DNA from: Microbacterium sp. Se63.02b
GTDB taxonomy: Bacteria; Actinomycetota; Actinomycetes; Actinomycetales; Microbacteriaceae
DNA length: 64,000 nt
Assembly: GCF_014171575.1 (NCBI RefSeq)
Contig: NZ_CP050453.1
Location: 496,001 to 560,000, forward strand
Direction of reading: 5' to 3'
Below, piece by piece: positions 41,281 to 49,176 of this stretch. A model generated the notes under the pieces. It worked only from the letters and a program-made list of their open reading frames with translations. It made no database searches and was not told the origin of the DNA. The position numbers were made by a program, and so were the translations under genes. Every line of letters begins with the position of its first letter. The first letter of the stretch is position 1.

Positions 41281-42639
41281 TTATCGGGCGAGCTTGGCGT
41301 TGACCGCGTCCTGGGCCGCGACGAGCAGCGCAGGGATGTCCTGGTCCGGCTCGTTCAGCACCTTCTGCAGCACCGTGTCGAGCTCGCCGTACACCTGCTG
41401 GGGCTGGCTGGTCGGCTCCGGTACAAGCTCCTGGTCGTCCATGACCTCGCTGTATCCGCGGAACTGCTCGACGGGGACGTTGTAGTACTCGCTCACCCAG
41501 GCGTCGTACTCCGCGCGGATCGCCGGGTCGAGCGGCGAGAGGCCGGGTACGCCGATCAGACTGCCGGCCTCGACGTTCTTCTTGACGGTCTCCACGGCCA
41601 CCTCCTCGTCGGTGTAGGCGCGGAAGTTGTTGAATTCGATCCAGCGCAGACCCGCCTCGATCTCGGCTGTGGTGGCGCGCGGGTTGAAGACCTCGACCGC
41701 ACCGCCCAGCAGCGTGCGCTGGGTGCCGTCGTGCTCTGGGATGGCCGTGAAGCCGTAGTCGTCGGGGTTCATGCCGAACTGCTGCACGGCGGCGGGGAAG
41801 TGCTGCGAGACACTGAGGAACATGCCGACCTTGCCCGCCGCGAAGTCCTGGATGAGGTCGTTGAAGCCGTAGAGGAACTTGCTTCCCATCGACTGGTCTT
41901 CCCAGCGCATGTCGTTCACGAGGTCGAGGTAGTCCACCATGCCGGGGTCGTCCAGGGTCGCCTCGGTGCCGTCGTCGTTCGCGAGGGTCGCGCCGAAGCT
42001 GTAGGCGCCGGCGGTCGTCATCCATCCGCCGACGTGCTCGATCGAGTAGGTCGAGTATCCGGCGACCCCCGAGGCGTCGGAGATCTTCTTCGCGTACTCA
42101 CGGACCTCGTCCCAGGTGGTGGGGCCCTGGTCGGGATCGAGACCCGCCGCCTCGAAGAGGGCGCGGTTGTAGGCGAGTCCCACCGAGTAGACGTCCAGCG
42201 GCACGCCGTAGAGACGATCATCGCCGTCGGTCACGACCTCCATCACCGTCGGGTTGAGGGTGTCCGCGAAACCGACGGAGTCGAGCGCGTCGGTGATGTC
42301 GGCGATCTGGCCGTTGCGCATCAGGGTGGCGGGTTCCGTGAAGGGGACGCCGAGGAGGGTCGGCATCGTGCCGCCGGCCACCATCGCCTGGAAACCCGTC
42401 GCATCCCACTTGCTCTCGCTGAGCTCGATGGTGATGTCGGGGTTCTCCTTCTCGAAGGCGGCGACCTGGTCCTCGACGAGGGCGCGCAGTTCGGGCTGGT
42501 CTGCTCCGGGGACGTCGCCGATGCTGATCGTGACGGGGCCGGACTGCTCGGGCTCGGCGGCGGTCCCACATCCGGCGAGGGCGAGTCCGAGGACGGTGGT
42601 GCCGGCGAGGGCGGACACCAGAAGTCGTCTGGATTTCAT
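41281..42639 (-). CDS. Sugar ABC transporter substrate-binding lipoprotein
   Basis: 452 residues starting at MKSRRLLVSALAGTTVLG; lipobox LAGC at about 20-23. A family 1 solute-binding fold follows (VPFTEPATLMRNGQIADITD; LYGVPLDVYSVGLAYNRALF; YYNVPVEQFRGYSEVM). The start at 42639 is preferred to 42696 because it places the signal at the N-terminus and has AGGAGC upstream. Two LacI-type palindromes lie just before it. It probably captures the sugars released by the beta-helix enzymes. Confidence 0.88.
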   Translation of the reverse strand: MKSRRLLVSALAGTTVLGLALAGCGTAAEPEQSGPVTISIGDVPGADQPELRALVEDQVAAFEKENPDITIELSESKWDATGFQAMVAGGTMPTLLGVPFTEPATLMRNGQIADITDALDSVGFADTLNPTVMEVVTDGDDRLYGVPLDVYSVGLAYNRALFEAAGLDPDQGPTTWDEVREYAKKISDASGVAGYSTYSIEHVGGWMTTAGAYSFGATLANDDGTEATLDDPGMVDYLDLVNDMRWEDQSMGSKFLYGFNDLIQDFAAGKVGMFLSVSQHFPAAVQQFGMNPDDYGFTAIPEHDGTQRTLLGGAVEVFNPRATTAEIEAGLRWIEFNNFRAYTDEEVAVETVKKNVEAGSLIGVPGLSPLDPAIRAEYDAWVSEYYNVPVEQFRGYSEVMDDQELVPEPTSQPQQVYGELDTVLQKVLNEPDQDIPALLVAAQDAVNAKLAR

Positions 42640-42661
42640 CGTTGAAGCTCCTGTCGGGTTC

Positions 42662-42679
42662 ACCGGTTGATCAACCGGT
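42662..42679. promoter_or_regulatory. LacI-type operator, 18-bp perfect palindrome
   Basis: ACCGGTTGATCAACCGGT is a perfect palindrome 23 bases upstream of the binding-protein gene. Its TTG-AT-CAA core is typical of LacI-family sites. Placed between divergent genes, it can control both the importer and the secreted beta-helix enzyme. Confidence 0.7.
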
Positions 42680-42755
42680 TGTTCACTTACCTTCAACCAC
42701 GCGACATCCCCGTGTCAAGTGCGGAGGGGGACGCGTGGCCATCTTGTTCTCTTCT

Positions 42756-42765
42756 GTTGCGCAAC
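42756..42765. promoter_or_regulatory. Second LacI-type half palindrome
   Basis: GTTGCGCAAC, followed by CGTTG, has the central CG typical of LacI-family operators and lies 72 bases upstream of the beta-helix gene at 42838. With the site at 42662 it could allow looping or dual control of the divergent units. Confidence 0.5.
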
Positions 42766-42837
42766 CGTTGACCCATGTGATGCACTGTCCGTGGTCGTGG
42801 CGGAGTGCCAAGACCACCTCAGCGTGGAGGAGCGGAC

Positions 42838-44658
42838 ATGTCCGAGATCAATCGTCGTGCATTCCTGGTCGGCACGGCCGGAGTGCTGGCCGGAGCGGCG
42901 GCGGGGGGCCTTGCCGACGGTGGCGAACGCCGCCGTCCCCCGCCGTCGACCACCCATCACATCTTCGCGGTCGACGACTACGGTGCCGCTCCGGGAGGCG
43001 CGGCGGACAGCGCCCCGGCCATCCGACTCGCGATCGCGGCGGCAGCGGCATGGAGCGCCTCCGCGTCGACGCGCACCGCCTCGGTCGTGTTCTCCTCGGC
43101 CACCTACCGCATCGATCGTGCGTCCACTGCGTCCTGGTACGCGCTGGAACTCGACGGGATCGTTCGCGTCGCGCTGTACGGCGCATCGACGACCCTGCTC
43201 GTTACGACGCCGTATGCCGGCGCGCTGAGCATCTCGCGCTCCAGCGCCGTGCGCGTCGACGGGCTCACGATCGACTACGCCACGGTGCCGTTCGCGCAGG
43301 GGACGATCACGGCCGTGAACTCGACCGCCGGGACGATCGACGTGCAGCTGCTCGGCGGCTACCCAAGCCTGGGCGACACGGCGCTTTTCCCCGGATCCGG
43401 CTACGGCACGATCCGCAACGCCACGACGGGACTGATGAAGCGCGGTGGCCAGATCACGTTCCTGTTCACGGGCATCGCCGCCACCGCCGGCGCATCGACA
43501 TGGCGGCTCGCCATCGCGGCCGAGCACCGCGGGCGCATGGGCGACCTCGCCATCGGCGACGGGTTCGTCACGGGGTTCCGCGGCAACTGGCACGGTGTCG
43601 CGATATACCGTTGCACGGACGTGACCCTCGCGTCGCTCACCCTGTATGCCTCGCCGGGCGCGGCCTTCATCCCGAGCGACTCGGACGGCACGGTCATCCG
43701 GGACTGCGTGGTGACCCGCAAGCCGGGGTCGAATCGCTGGATCAGCGCCAACGCCGACGGAGTGCACAACCACGGCGGCCGTGTCGGTCCGCGCATCTTC
43801 GGCAACGTGTTCGAGGCCCTGCACGACGACGGCATCAACATCTACAGCTCGTCGCGCACGGCGACGGCGGTGTCCGCAGCGACGGTCGCGCTGGGCGGCG
43901 GAGCCATGCAGCTTGCGCCGGGCGACGTGGTGCAGCTGGTCGACACCGCGACGGGGACCGTGCGCGGGGAGACGACCGTGGCGTCGGTGAGCGGCGACAG
44001 CCTGTCCGGCGCCCCCGTCAGCGCGACCCTCGTCGCGCTGCCCGCGGGTACGGTCGCCGGGGATCAGATGTTCAACAGGTCGTTCAGTGCGCCGGGCGCC
44101 GACGTGCAGTACAACACCTTCCGCGAGCTCCGCGGCCTCGGTGTGCGGCTGCGCACGAGCGGTGCATACGTGCATGCCAACGAGATGTTCGACCTCGCGA
44201 ACTGGGGCATCTGGGTCGGCAACGACCCTGGCTACCACGAGGGTCCGGTCGGCAGCGTCGGCTCGACGATCGAACGGAACTCGGTCGTGCGCCCGTGCCT
44301 CGATCGCACGCTGCTCGGGTGGCCGTCCGCCGCCGCCGGGATCATGATCGAGAACCTGCGCGACGACTACGAGGGCGGCGCGAGCAAGCCGCACAACGGT
44401 CACGTGGTGAAGGACAACTACATCGAGGAGCCGCCGCGCTTCGGAGTCTTCGTCGGTGGCGCGCAGAACATCACGGTTAGCGGCAACATCATCGCCTCCA
44501 CGGCGACCAATCCCCGCACCGGTGCACCCACGGCCATGTTCGGCACCCGCAACTCGCAGTCGGTCACGCTGAGCGCGCTGACGGTGCACGAGTACTCCGC
44601 GACGCCCCGCGACATCGTGTGGACGGGGCCGGGCGTCACCGGGTTTGTCCACACCTGA
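42838..44658 (+). CDS. Secreted beta-helix protein, GH110-like (paralogue 3)
   Basis: 606 residues. Twin-arginine-like signal (INRRAFLVGTAGVLAGAAAG), then DDYGAAPGGAADSAPAIRLA, a typical start of pectate-lyase-like helices. Core motifs match paralogues 1 and 2: SNRWISANADGVHNHGGRVG, LHDDGINIYSS, GDVVQLVDTATGTVRGETTV, RGLGVRLRTSGAYVHAN and WGIWVGNDPGYHEGP. This copy has no frameshift and is the best reference for the family. It is divergent from the importer across two LacI-like operators, and a strong terminator follows. The GH110-like assignment is from motif resemblance. Confidence 0.75.
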   Translation: MSEINRRAFLVGTAGVLAGAAAGGLADGGERRRPPPSTTHHIFAVDDYGAAPGGAADSAPAIRLAIAAAAAWSASASTRTASVVFSSATYRIDRASTASWYALELDGIVRVALYGASTTLLVTTPYAGALSISRSSAVRVDGLTIDYATVPFAQGTITAVNSTAGTIDVQLLGGYPSLGDTALFPGSGYGTIRNATTGLMKRGGQITFLFTGIAATAGASTWRLAIAAEHRGRMGDLAIGDGFVTGFRGNWHGVAIYRCTDVTLASLTLYASPGAAFIPSDSDGTVIRDCVVTRKPGSNRWISANADGVHNHGGRVGPRIFGNVFEALHDDGINIYSSSRTATAVSAATVALGGGAMQLAPGDVVQLVDTATGTVRGETTVASVSGDSLSGAPVSATLVALPAGTVAGDQMFNRSFSAPGADVQYNTFRELRGLGVRLRTSGAYVHANEMFDLANWGIWVGNDPGYHEGPVGSVGSTIERNSVVRPCLDRTLLGWPSAAAGIMIENLRDDYEGGASKPHNGHVVKDNYIEEPPRFGVFVGGAQNITVSGNIIASTATNPRTGAPTAMFGTRNSQSVTLSALTVHEYSATPRDIVWTGPGVTGFVHT

Positions 44659-44671
44659 GTCGCGCATCATG

Positions 44672-44700
44672 GAGGAGGTCGCGACCCGCGCGACCTCCTC
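44672..44700. terminator. Bidirectional terminator hairpin
   Basis: GAGGAGGTCGCG (44672-44683) pairs perfectly with CGCGACCTCCTC (44689-44700) around a 5-base loop, between the convergent beta-helix and FAH-family genes. No long T tract follows. Confidence 0.75.
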
Positions 44701-44709
44701 TGCGACGGA

Positions 44710-45564
44710 TCAGGCCAGGACGTGCTGACGCTGTTCCCCGAGACGGGTGATCCCCAGGCGGATCTCCTCGCCGCCGCGCAGGTACTGCGGCGGGGTGAAG
44801 CCCATGCCCACCCCGGGCGGGGTGCCGGTGTTGATCAGATCCCCCGGCTCGAGGGCGAGGAACTGGCTCAGGTACCGCACGATGAACGCGGGGCTGAAGA
44901 CCATCTGCGCGGTCGAGCTGTCCTGCTTGCGCTCGCCGTCGACGTCGAGCCACAGGCCGAGGTCGAGCACGTCGCCGACCTCGTCCGGGGTGACCAGGAA
45001 GGGCCCGGCGGGGTTGAACGTGGGGCAGGACTTCCCCTTCGACCACTGACCGCCGCGCTCGATCTGGAAGGCGCGTTCGCTCACGTCGTTGACGGTGACG
45101 TAGCCGGCGATGCAGGCCTCGGCCTCCTCGTCGCTCTCCAGGTAGCTCGCCCGCTGACCGATGACGACGCCGAGCTCGACCTCCCAGTCGGTCTTCGTCG
45201 AGGTGCGCGGGATCTGCACGTCGTCGTTCGGACCGATCAGGGTGTTCGGCGCCTTCGTGAAGAGGATCGGCTCGGCCGGGACGGCCTGCCCTGTCTCCTC
45301 GGCGTGGTCGCGGTAGTTGAGGCCGATGCAGAGGATCTGATGCGGACGTGCGAAGGGCGCTCCGAGCCTGCGGTCGCCCAGGAGCTCGACGGATCCGGCC
45401 GCGACCCGATCCGCGACGACCGCACGGACCTCGTCGATCCGTCCGGAGGAGAGGAAGTCGCCGTCGATGTCGGTGACGATGTCGGAGATGTCGACGAAAC
45501 GTCCGTCGCCGACGTCGACGCCCGGACGTTCGCTTCCTGCTTCTCCCACTCTGATGAATCGCAT
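44710..45564 (-). CDS. Fumarylacetoacetate hydrolase family protein
   Basis: 284 residues. Metal-binding FAH core: ILCIGLNYRDHAEETG, the Glu-x-Glu pair in DWEVELGVVIG, then YVTVNDVSERAFQ, KSCPTFNPAGPF and INTGTPPGVGMGF. This subgroup includes 2,4-diketo-3-deoxy-L-fuconate hydrolase and ureidoglycolate lyase. Here a sugar-acid dehydratase, an SDR and a lactonase are nearby, so C-C cleavage of a diketo deoxyhexonate to pyruvate and a 3-carbon acid is the favoured role. It lies 34 bases downstream of the IclR gene on the same strand. Confidence 0.85.
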   Translation of the reverse strand: MRFIRVGEAGSERPGVDVGDGRFVDISDIVTDIDGDFLSSGRIDEVRAVVADRVAAGSVELLGDRRLGAPFARPHQILCIGLNYRDHAEETGQAVPAEPILFTKAPNTLIGPNDDVQIPRTSTKTDWEVELGVVIGQRASYLESDEEAEACIAGYVTVNDVSERAFQIERGGQWSKGKSCPTFNPAGPFLVTPDEVGDVLDLGLWLDVDGERKQDSSTAQMVFSPAFIVRYLSQFLALEPGDLINTGTPPGVGMGFTPPQYLRGGEEIRLGITRLGEQRQHVLA

Positions 45565-45598
45565 GCTGGTTCGTCTCTCTCCTGGCTGTATCGGACCC

Positions 45599-46387
45599 CT
45601 ATGGTCCGACGGGTTGCGGTCGCGTCGGCACGTCGTGCGCCGCGGCGATGGCGTGGATGCGCTCGACGGCCGAGGTGAGCTCGGCGAGCGGGGTGCGGAA
45701 CGACAGGGCGCTGATCGACAGTGCTCCGGATGGCATCGAGGCCGACTCGAGGAAGACCGGGACGGCGATGCAGTTCACGCCCGGTTCGTTCTCCTGGTCG
45801 TCCACCGCATACCCGTCGGCCCGGATGCGTTCCAGGGCGCGGGCGAACGCTGCAGGATCGGTGATCGTGGTCGGCGTGCGAGCCGGCAGCTCCCGGTTCT
45901 GCGCCCACTCCAGCGCGGCGGCGGACGTGCCGAGGCTCCAGGCGAGCAGGAGCTTTCCGACTCCGGTGCGATAGGCGGGATTGCGCCCGCCGACCGTGGA
46001 GGTCAGCCGCACGGCGCCTTCCAGCGGGTCGCGCTTGGCGCGGTAGACGACGTCGTCGCCGTCGAGCACGGCGTAGTGCGTCGTCTCGCCGAACTCGGCG
46101 GTGAGGGCATCGAGCAACGGTTCGAGTCGAGCGCTGTCCGTTCGGCGGTCCTGGTGTTGGAAGGCGAGGCGGAGGAACTCGTCCCCGAGGACGTATCGAC
46201 CGCGTTCGACCCGCTTCGCCAGCCCCACGCGCGCGAGGGAGGCGAGCGCGCGGTGCACGGTGGGCTTGCTCGCGTGCATGCGTCGAGTGGTCTCGTCGAG
46301 CGTGAGTCCCTCGGGTTCCTTCGCCAGCTCCATGAGCACCTTGAGCACCCGCTCGGCCCCGACCGGTCCCTGTTCTGTCTCCGTCAT
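45599..46387 (-). CDS. IclR-family transcriptional regulator
   Basis: 262 residues. Winged helix (GLTLDETTRRMHASKPTVHR; ALASLARVGLAKRVERGRYV) and IclR effector domain (GRNPAYRTGVGKLLLAW; EPGVNCIAVPVFLESASMP). ATG at 46387 is preferred to GTG at 46390. Divergent from the SDR-lactonase unit and followed by the FAH gene; an inverted repeat lies between. Its effector is probably an intermediate of this pathway. Confidence 0.9.
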   Translation of the reverse strand: MTETEQGPVGAERVLKVLMELAKEPEGLTLDETTRRMHASKPTVHRALASLARVGLAKRVERGRYVLGDEFLRLAFQHQDRRTDSARLEPLLDALTAEFGETTHYAVLDGDDVVYRAKRDPLEGAVRLTSTVGGRNPAYRTGVGKLLLAWSLGTSAAALEWAQNRELPARTPTTITDPAAFARALERIRADGYAVDDQENEPGVNCIAVPVFLESASMPSGALSISALSFRTPLAELTSAVERIHAIAAAHDVPTRPQPVGP

Positions 46388-46404
46388 CACTCTCCCTGGT
46401 AGTG

Positions 46405-46439
46405 TTCAGATTATCAGACAGCAATTCCATTTATCTGAA
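46405..46439. promoter_or_regulatory. Candidate IclR operator
   Basis: TTCAGAT (46405-46411) and ATCTGAA (46433-46439) form an inverted repeat with a 21-bp spacer that also holds TTATCAGA. It is AT-rich and lies 18 bases before the IclR start, between the divergent units. Confidence 0.55.
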
Positions 46440-46506
46440 TGTTGCTTTCCGCGATCATGCCCATCCTCCCCCGTGGGGGCCGGTATCGCGGGGAAGGAGG
46501 AATGAC

Positions 46507-47181
46507 ATGCGCAGAGCGCTGGTGACCGGCGGAGCAAGCGGACTCGGCCAGGCGTGCGCTGCCCGGTTGCGTGACGATGGCTTCACCGTGACGACCGTCG
46601 ATCGCGCGGGCGGCGCCGACGCGGTCGTCGATGTGACCGAGCGGGGCGAGATCGATGCCTTCGTCAGGGAACACGGTCCGTTCGACGTCCTGATCAACAG
46701 TGCGGGGATCGTCGGCCCCAACGCCGACTTCGCCGACGTCGATGCTGCCGATTGGGAGCGCACGCTCGCCGTGAACCTCACCGGGACCTTCCATATGAGT
46801 CAAGCGGTCGTCCCCGGCATGATCGCGAACGGCTGGGGCAGGATCGTCAACATCGCGAGCATCGCCGGAATGGAGGGGAATCCTCGCCTCACGGCGTACT
46901 CGGCCTCGAAGGCCGCGGTGATCGGACTCACCAAGGCGCTCGGCAAGGAGCTCGCCCTCTCGGGAGTGCTCGTGAACGCCATTGCTCCCGCCGTGATCGA
47001 GACGCCCATGAACGCCACGACGCGGCCCGACGTGCTCGCCACGCTGATCGAGAAGATCCCCATGCGTCGCCTCGGTCGCGCGGAGGAGGTCGCCGAACTG
47101 GTCGCCTGGCTGGCCTCGGACAAGTGCAGCTTCTCGACCGGCGCCGTGTACGACATCAGCGGCGGACGGGCAAGCTATTGA
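46507..47181 (+). CDS. Short-chain dehydrogenase/reductase
   Basis: 224 residues. TGGASGLGQACAARL at 8-22 binds NAD(P); NSAG is near 65; catalytic Ser in NIASIAG and Tyr-x-x-x-Lys in YSASKAAVIGL. The short, acidic Rossmann start with VDRAGG suggests NAD preference. Start at 46507 follows AAGGAGGAATGAC. Its stop overlaps the lactonase start. In the non-phosphorylative L-fucose/L-rhamnose pathways an SDR oxidises 2-keto-3-deoxy-fuconate, which fits the FAH partner. Confidence 0.88.
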   Translation: MRRALVTGGASGLGQACAARLRDDGFTVTTVDRAGGADAVVDVTERGEIDAFVREHGPFDVLINSAGIVGPNADFADVDAADWERTLAVNLTGTFHMSQAVVPGMIANGWGRIVNIASIAGMEGNPRLTAYSASKAAVIGLTKALGKELALSGVLVNAIAPAVIETPMNATTRPDVLATLIEKIPMRRLGRAEEVAELVAWLASDKCSFSTGAVYDISGGRASY

Positions 47182-48020
47182 TACCGGTCGAGCGTCTCGG
47201 GGCGCCGGTCGCGGCGCACGGTGAAGGCCCGATCTGGGATGCGCGGAGCGGGCTCGTCCACTGGGTCGACATGGTCGCAGGCGAGGTGCATCACCTCGAC
47301 CCGGAGTCGCCGGGCTCGCACGGTGTGACCCGCATCGGTGCGTGGGCTGCGGCACTCCGGCCGCGCTCGAGCGGTGGATGGGTCGTCGCCACCGACGCCG
47401 AGTTCGTCCTCACCGACGATGCGTTCGTCGTGGAACGGCGCATACCGGTCGTCCACGAAGCGGGGTTGCGCATGAACGACGGCGGCTGCGCCCCAGACGG
47501 CGCTTTCCTGTGCGGGACGGCCGGTGCGAATGGTGCGGCATCGTTGTATCGGCTCGATCCCGACCTGCACGTCTCGGTCGTGGCGGACGGCATCACGATC
47601 TCGAACGGCCTAGCCGCTGACCCGCGCGGAGACGGGATGTTCTACGTCGACTCCGCCACTCGGCGCATCGACCGCCTGCGCCTGGTCGACGGCATCCTCA
47701 GAGAGCGCGTCCCCTTCGCCGACCTCGGTGCCGAGCCCGGGCTGCCCGACGGAATCGCGGCGGACGCCGATGGTGGCGTCTGGGTCGCCCTGTGGGGTTC
47801 CGGCGAGGTCATCCGGATCGATCCGGACGGAGAAGTGAGCACACGCATCGCGTTGCCGACGCCACACGTGAGCGCTTGCGCGTTCGGTGGGCGCTCGCTG
47901 AGCGAGCTGTACATCACCACTTCGCAGCAGGATCTCGCGGAGCCGGACCAGGACGCAGGTGCGCTGTTCGTTGCGAGACCGGGCGTCGCGGGCGTGCCCC
48001 TCCTGCCTTTCCGCGGCTGA
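47178..48020 (+). CDS. SMP-30/gluconolactonase family lactonase
   Basis: 280 residues, six-bladed beta-propeller. GEGPIWDARSGLVHWVDM gives the first metal ligand (Glu), GLRMNDGGCAPDGAFLCG the Asn/Asp pair, ISNGLAADPRGDGMFYVDS and LPDGIAADADGGVWVALW the rest. TTG start at 47178 overlaps the SDR stop (TTGA), so the two are coupled. It opens a sugar lactone to the aldonate acid that the dehydratase uses. Confidence 0.87.
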   Translation: MIPVERLGAPVAAHGEGPIWDARSGLVHWVDMVAGEVHHLDPESPGSHGVTRIGAWAAALRPRSSGGWVVATDAEFVLTDDAFVVERRIPVVHEAGLRMNDGGCAPDGAFLCGTAGANGAASLYRLDPDLHVSVVADGITISNGLAADPRGDGMFYVDSATRRIDRLRLVDGILRERVPFADLGAEPGLPDGIAADADGGVWVALWGSGEVIRIDPDGEVSTRIALPTPHVSACAFGGRSLSELYITTSQQDLAEPDQDAGALFVARPGVAGVPLLPFRG

Positions 48021-48060
48021 GTCGGTGCACGGCATCCCTCGACGGTGGGACAATGGAGGC

Positions 48061-48369
48061 ATGGCCCCCACCGATTCCCACCAGACCGTCGAAGCGACCG
48101 TGCGCCGTGTGCCGCGGTACGGCGTGCTCATGGGCATCGGTGTGGTGCTCGGCATCATCGCCGCGGGCATCCTCACCTGGACCGGCAGCTTCGACGAGTC
48201 GCAGGCCCTCGACGTCGTCTACCCTCCCGGTCAGGTCTTCGGGTTCCTCCTGCTGTGGACCGTGCCGATCGGCATCGCCCTCGGTGGTGTGGCCGGCCTC
48301 GTGATGGAGCGCATCGCCCGCCGTCACGACCGCGTGGTGCAGGTCGACCGCGAGACCGTCACCGACTGA
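48061..48369 (+). CDS. Small membrane protein, function unknown
   Basis: 102 residues with two predicted membrane helices (GVLMGIGVVLGIIAAGILTW and GFLLLWTVPIGIALGGVAGL), a short cytoplasmic N-terminus and a charged tail. The motif SQALDVVYPPGQVFG lies between the helices. It is like the short uncharacterised proteins encoded near purM in Microbacteriaceae. No catalytic motif is visible. Confidence 0.7.
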   Translation: MAPTDSHQTVEATVRRVPRYGVLMGIGVVLGIIAAGILTWTGSFDESQALDVVYPPGQVFGFLLLWTVPIGIALGGVAGLVMERIARRHDRVVQVDRETVTD

Positions 48370-48381
48370 CCCCCGCCCCGC

Positions 48382-48470
48382 CGAGTGCACGGCTTCGTGT
48401 CGAGTGCACGGCTTCGTCGCGCGAACTTCCCGTGCACTCGTGAACTTCCCGTGCGCTCGCGAACTTCCCG
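48382..48470. repeat. Intergenic palindromic repeat element, copy B
   Basis: Two direct units (CGAGTGCACGGCTTCGTGT and CGAGTGCACGGCTTCGTCGC) are followed by inverted units (GAACTTCCCGTGCACTCG, GAACTTCCCGTGCGCTCG) and a partial GAACTTCCCG. It lies between two convergent genes and has the same design as the elements at 9993 and 57236. Confidence 0.8.
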
Positions 48471-48485
48471 CCCGGGCGCGGGAAG

Positions 48486-49090
48486 CTATGCCAGCTCGGC
48501 GATCACCGGGCGGATCGCGGCGTCGAAGGCCACCACGTCGCGCCGGAGACCGTCGGTCACCGCCACCGTGAGGGAGCCGATCCACCAGATCCCGCGCTGA
48601 GTGAACGGCAGCACCTGCACGTTCAACTCGAACGAATGGGCGCGTCGTCCGACCTCGCGCTCGAACTCGGCGATCGCACTCGCGTACGCACGATAGGCGT
48701 CGCCGCCGGTGTGACTCTTCATCGAGCTCACGTATCGGTCATGGGCGGCGCGCGCATACAGAAGAGCCGATCCCGCGTGAGGGGCGATCGCGGCGGTGAG
48801 CTCTTCCGCTCCCATGGCGGGAAGCGCGACCAGGGTGTCGAACCCGTCGACGAGCTCGAGCGGCACCTCGGACGGGTGTGCTCGGGGCTCGACCGTCATG
48901 TCCCAGTACTCGCGCCACTGGGCCTCGACCGCGGCGGAGGCGTCTTCGGCATCCGGCGCACGCACGGCGAGGTCGCGGAGGGCGGAAGGTCCTCGGGCAC
49001 GCGGATCCCCAGCCGCTGCCGCAGTGCGAGCGCGAGGAGCACGGGTACGCTCGCGTCTTCGCGGATGAGCCACTGCGGCTTGTCGGCCAT
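48486..49090 (-). pseudogene. Conserved hypothetical protein, one frameshift
   Basis: About 201 residues. The N-terminus (MADKPQWLIREDASVPVLLA) and the body (EYWDMTVEPRAHPSEVPLEL; LALARAAHDR-type helices; ELNVQVLPFTQRGIWWIGSL) are in different frames. One base added at GGG 48980-48982 joins them (VPEDLPPLRDLAVRAPDAED). No domain recognised and no signal or membrane segment. It is divergent from purM, with 86 bases between them. Confidence 0.6.
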
Positions 49091-49176
49091 GGCCCCATCG
49101 TAGGCGGGGATGAGCCCCGGATCGGAGGTCCGTCTTCGCGGAGAGTCGAGCCGTCCACGGGCGGTAGGCTGGGAGC

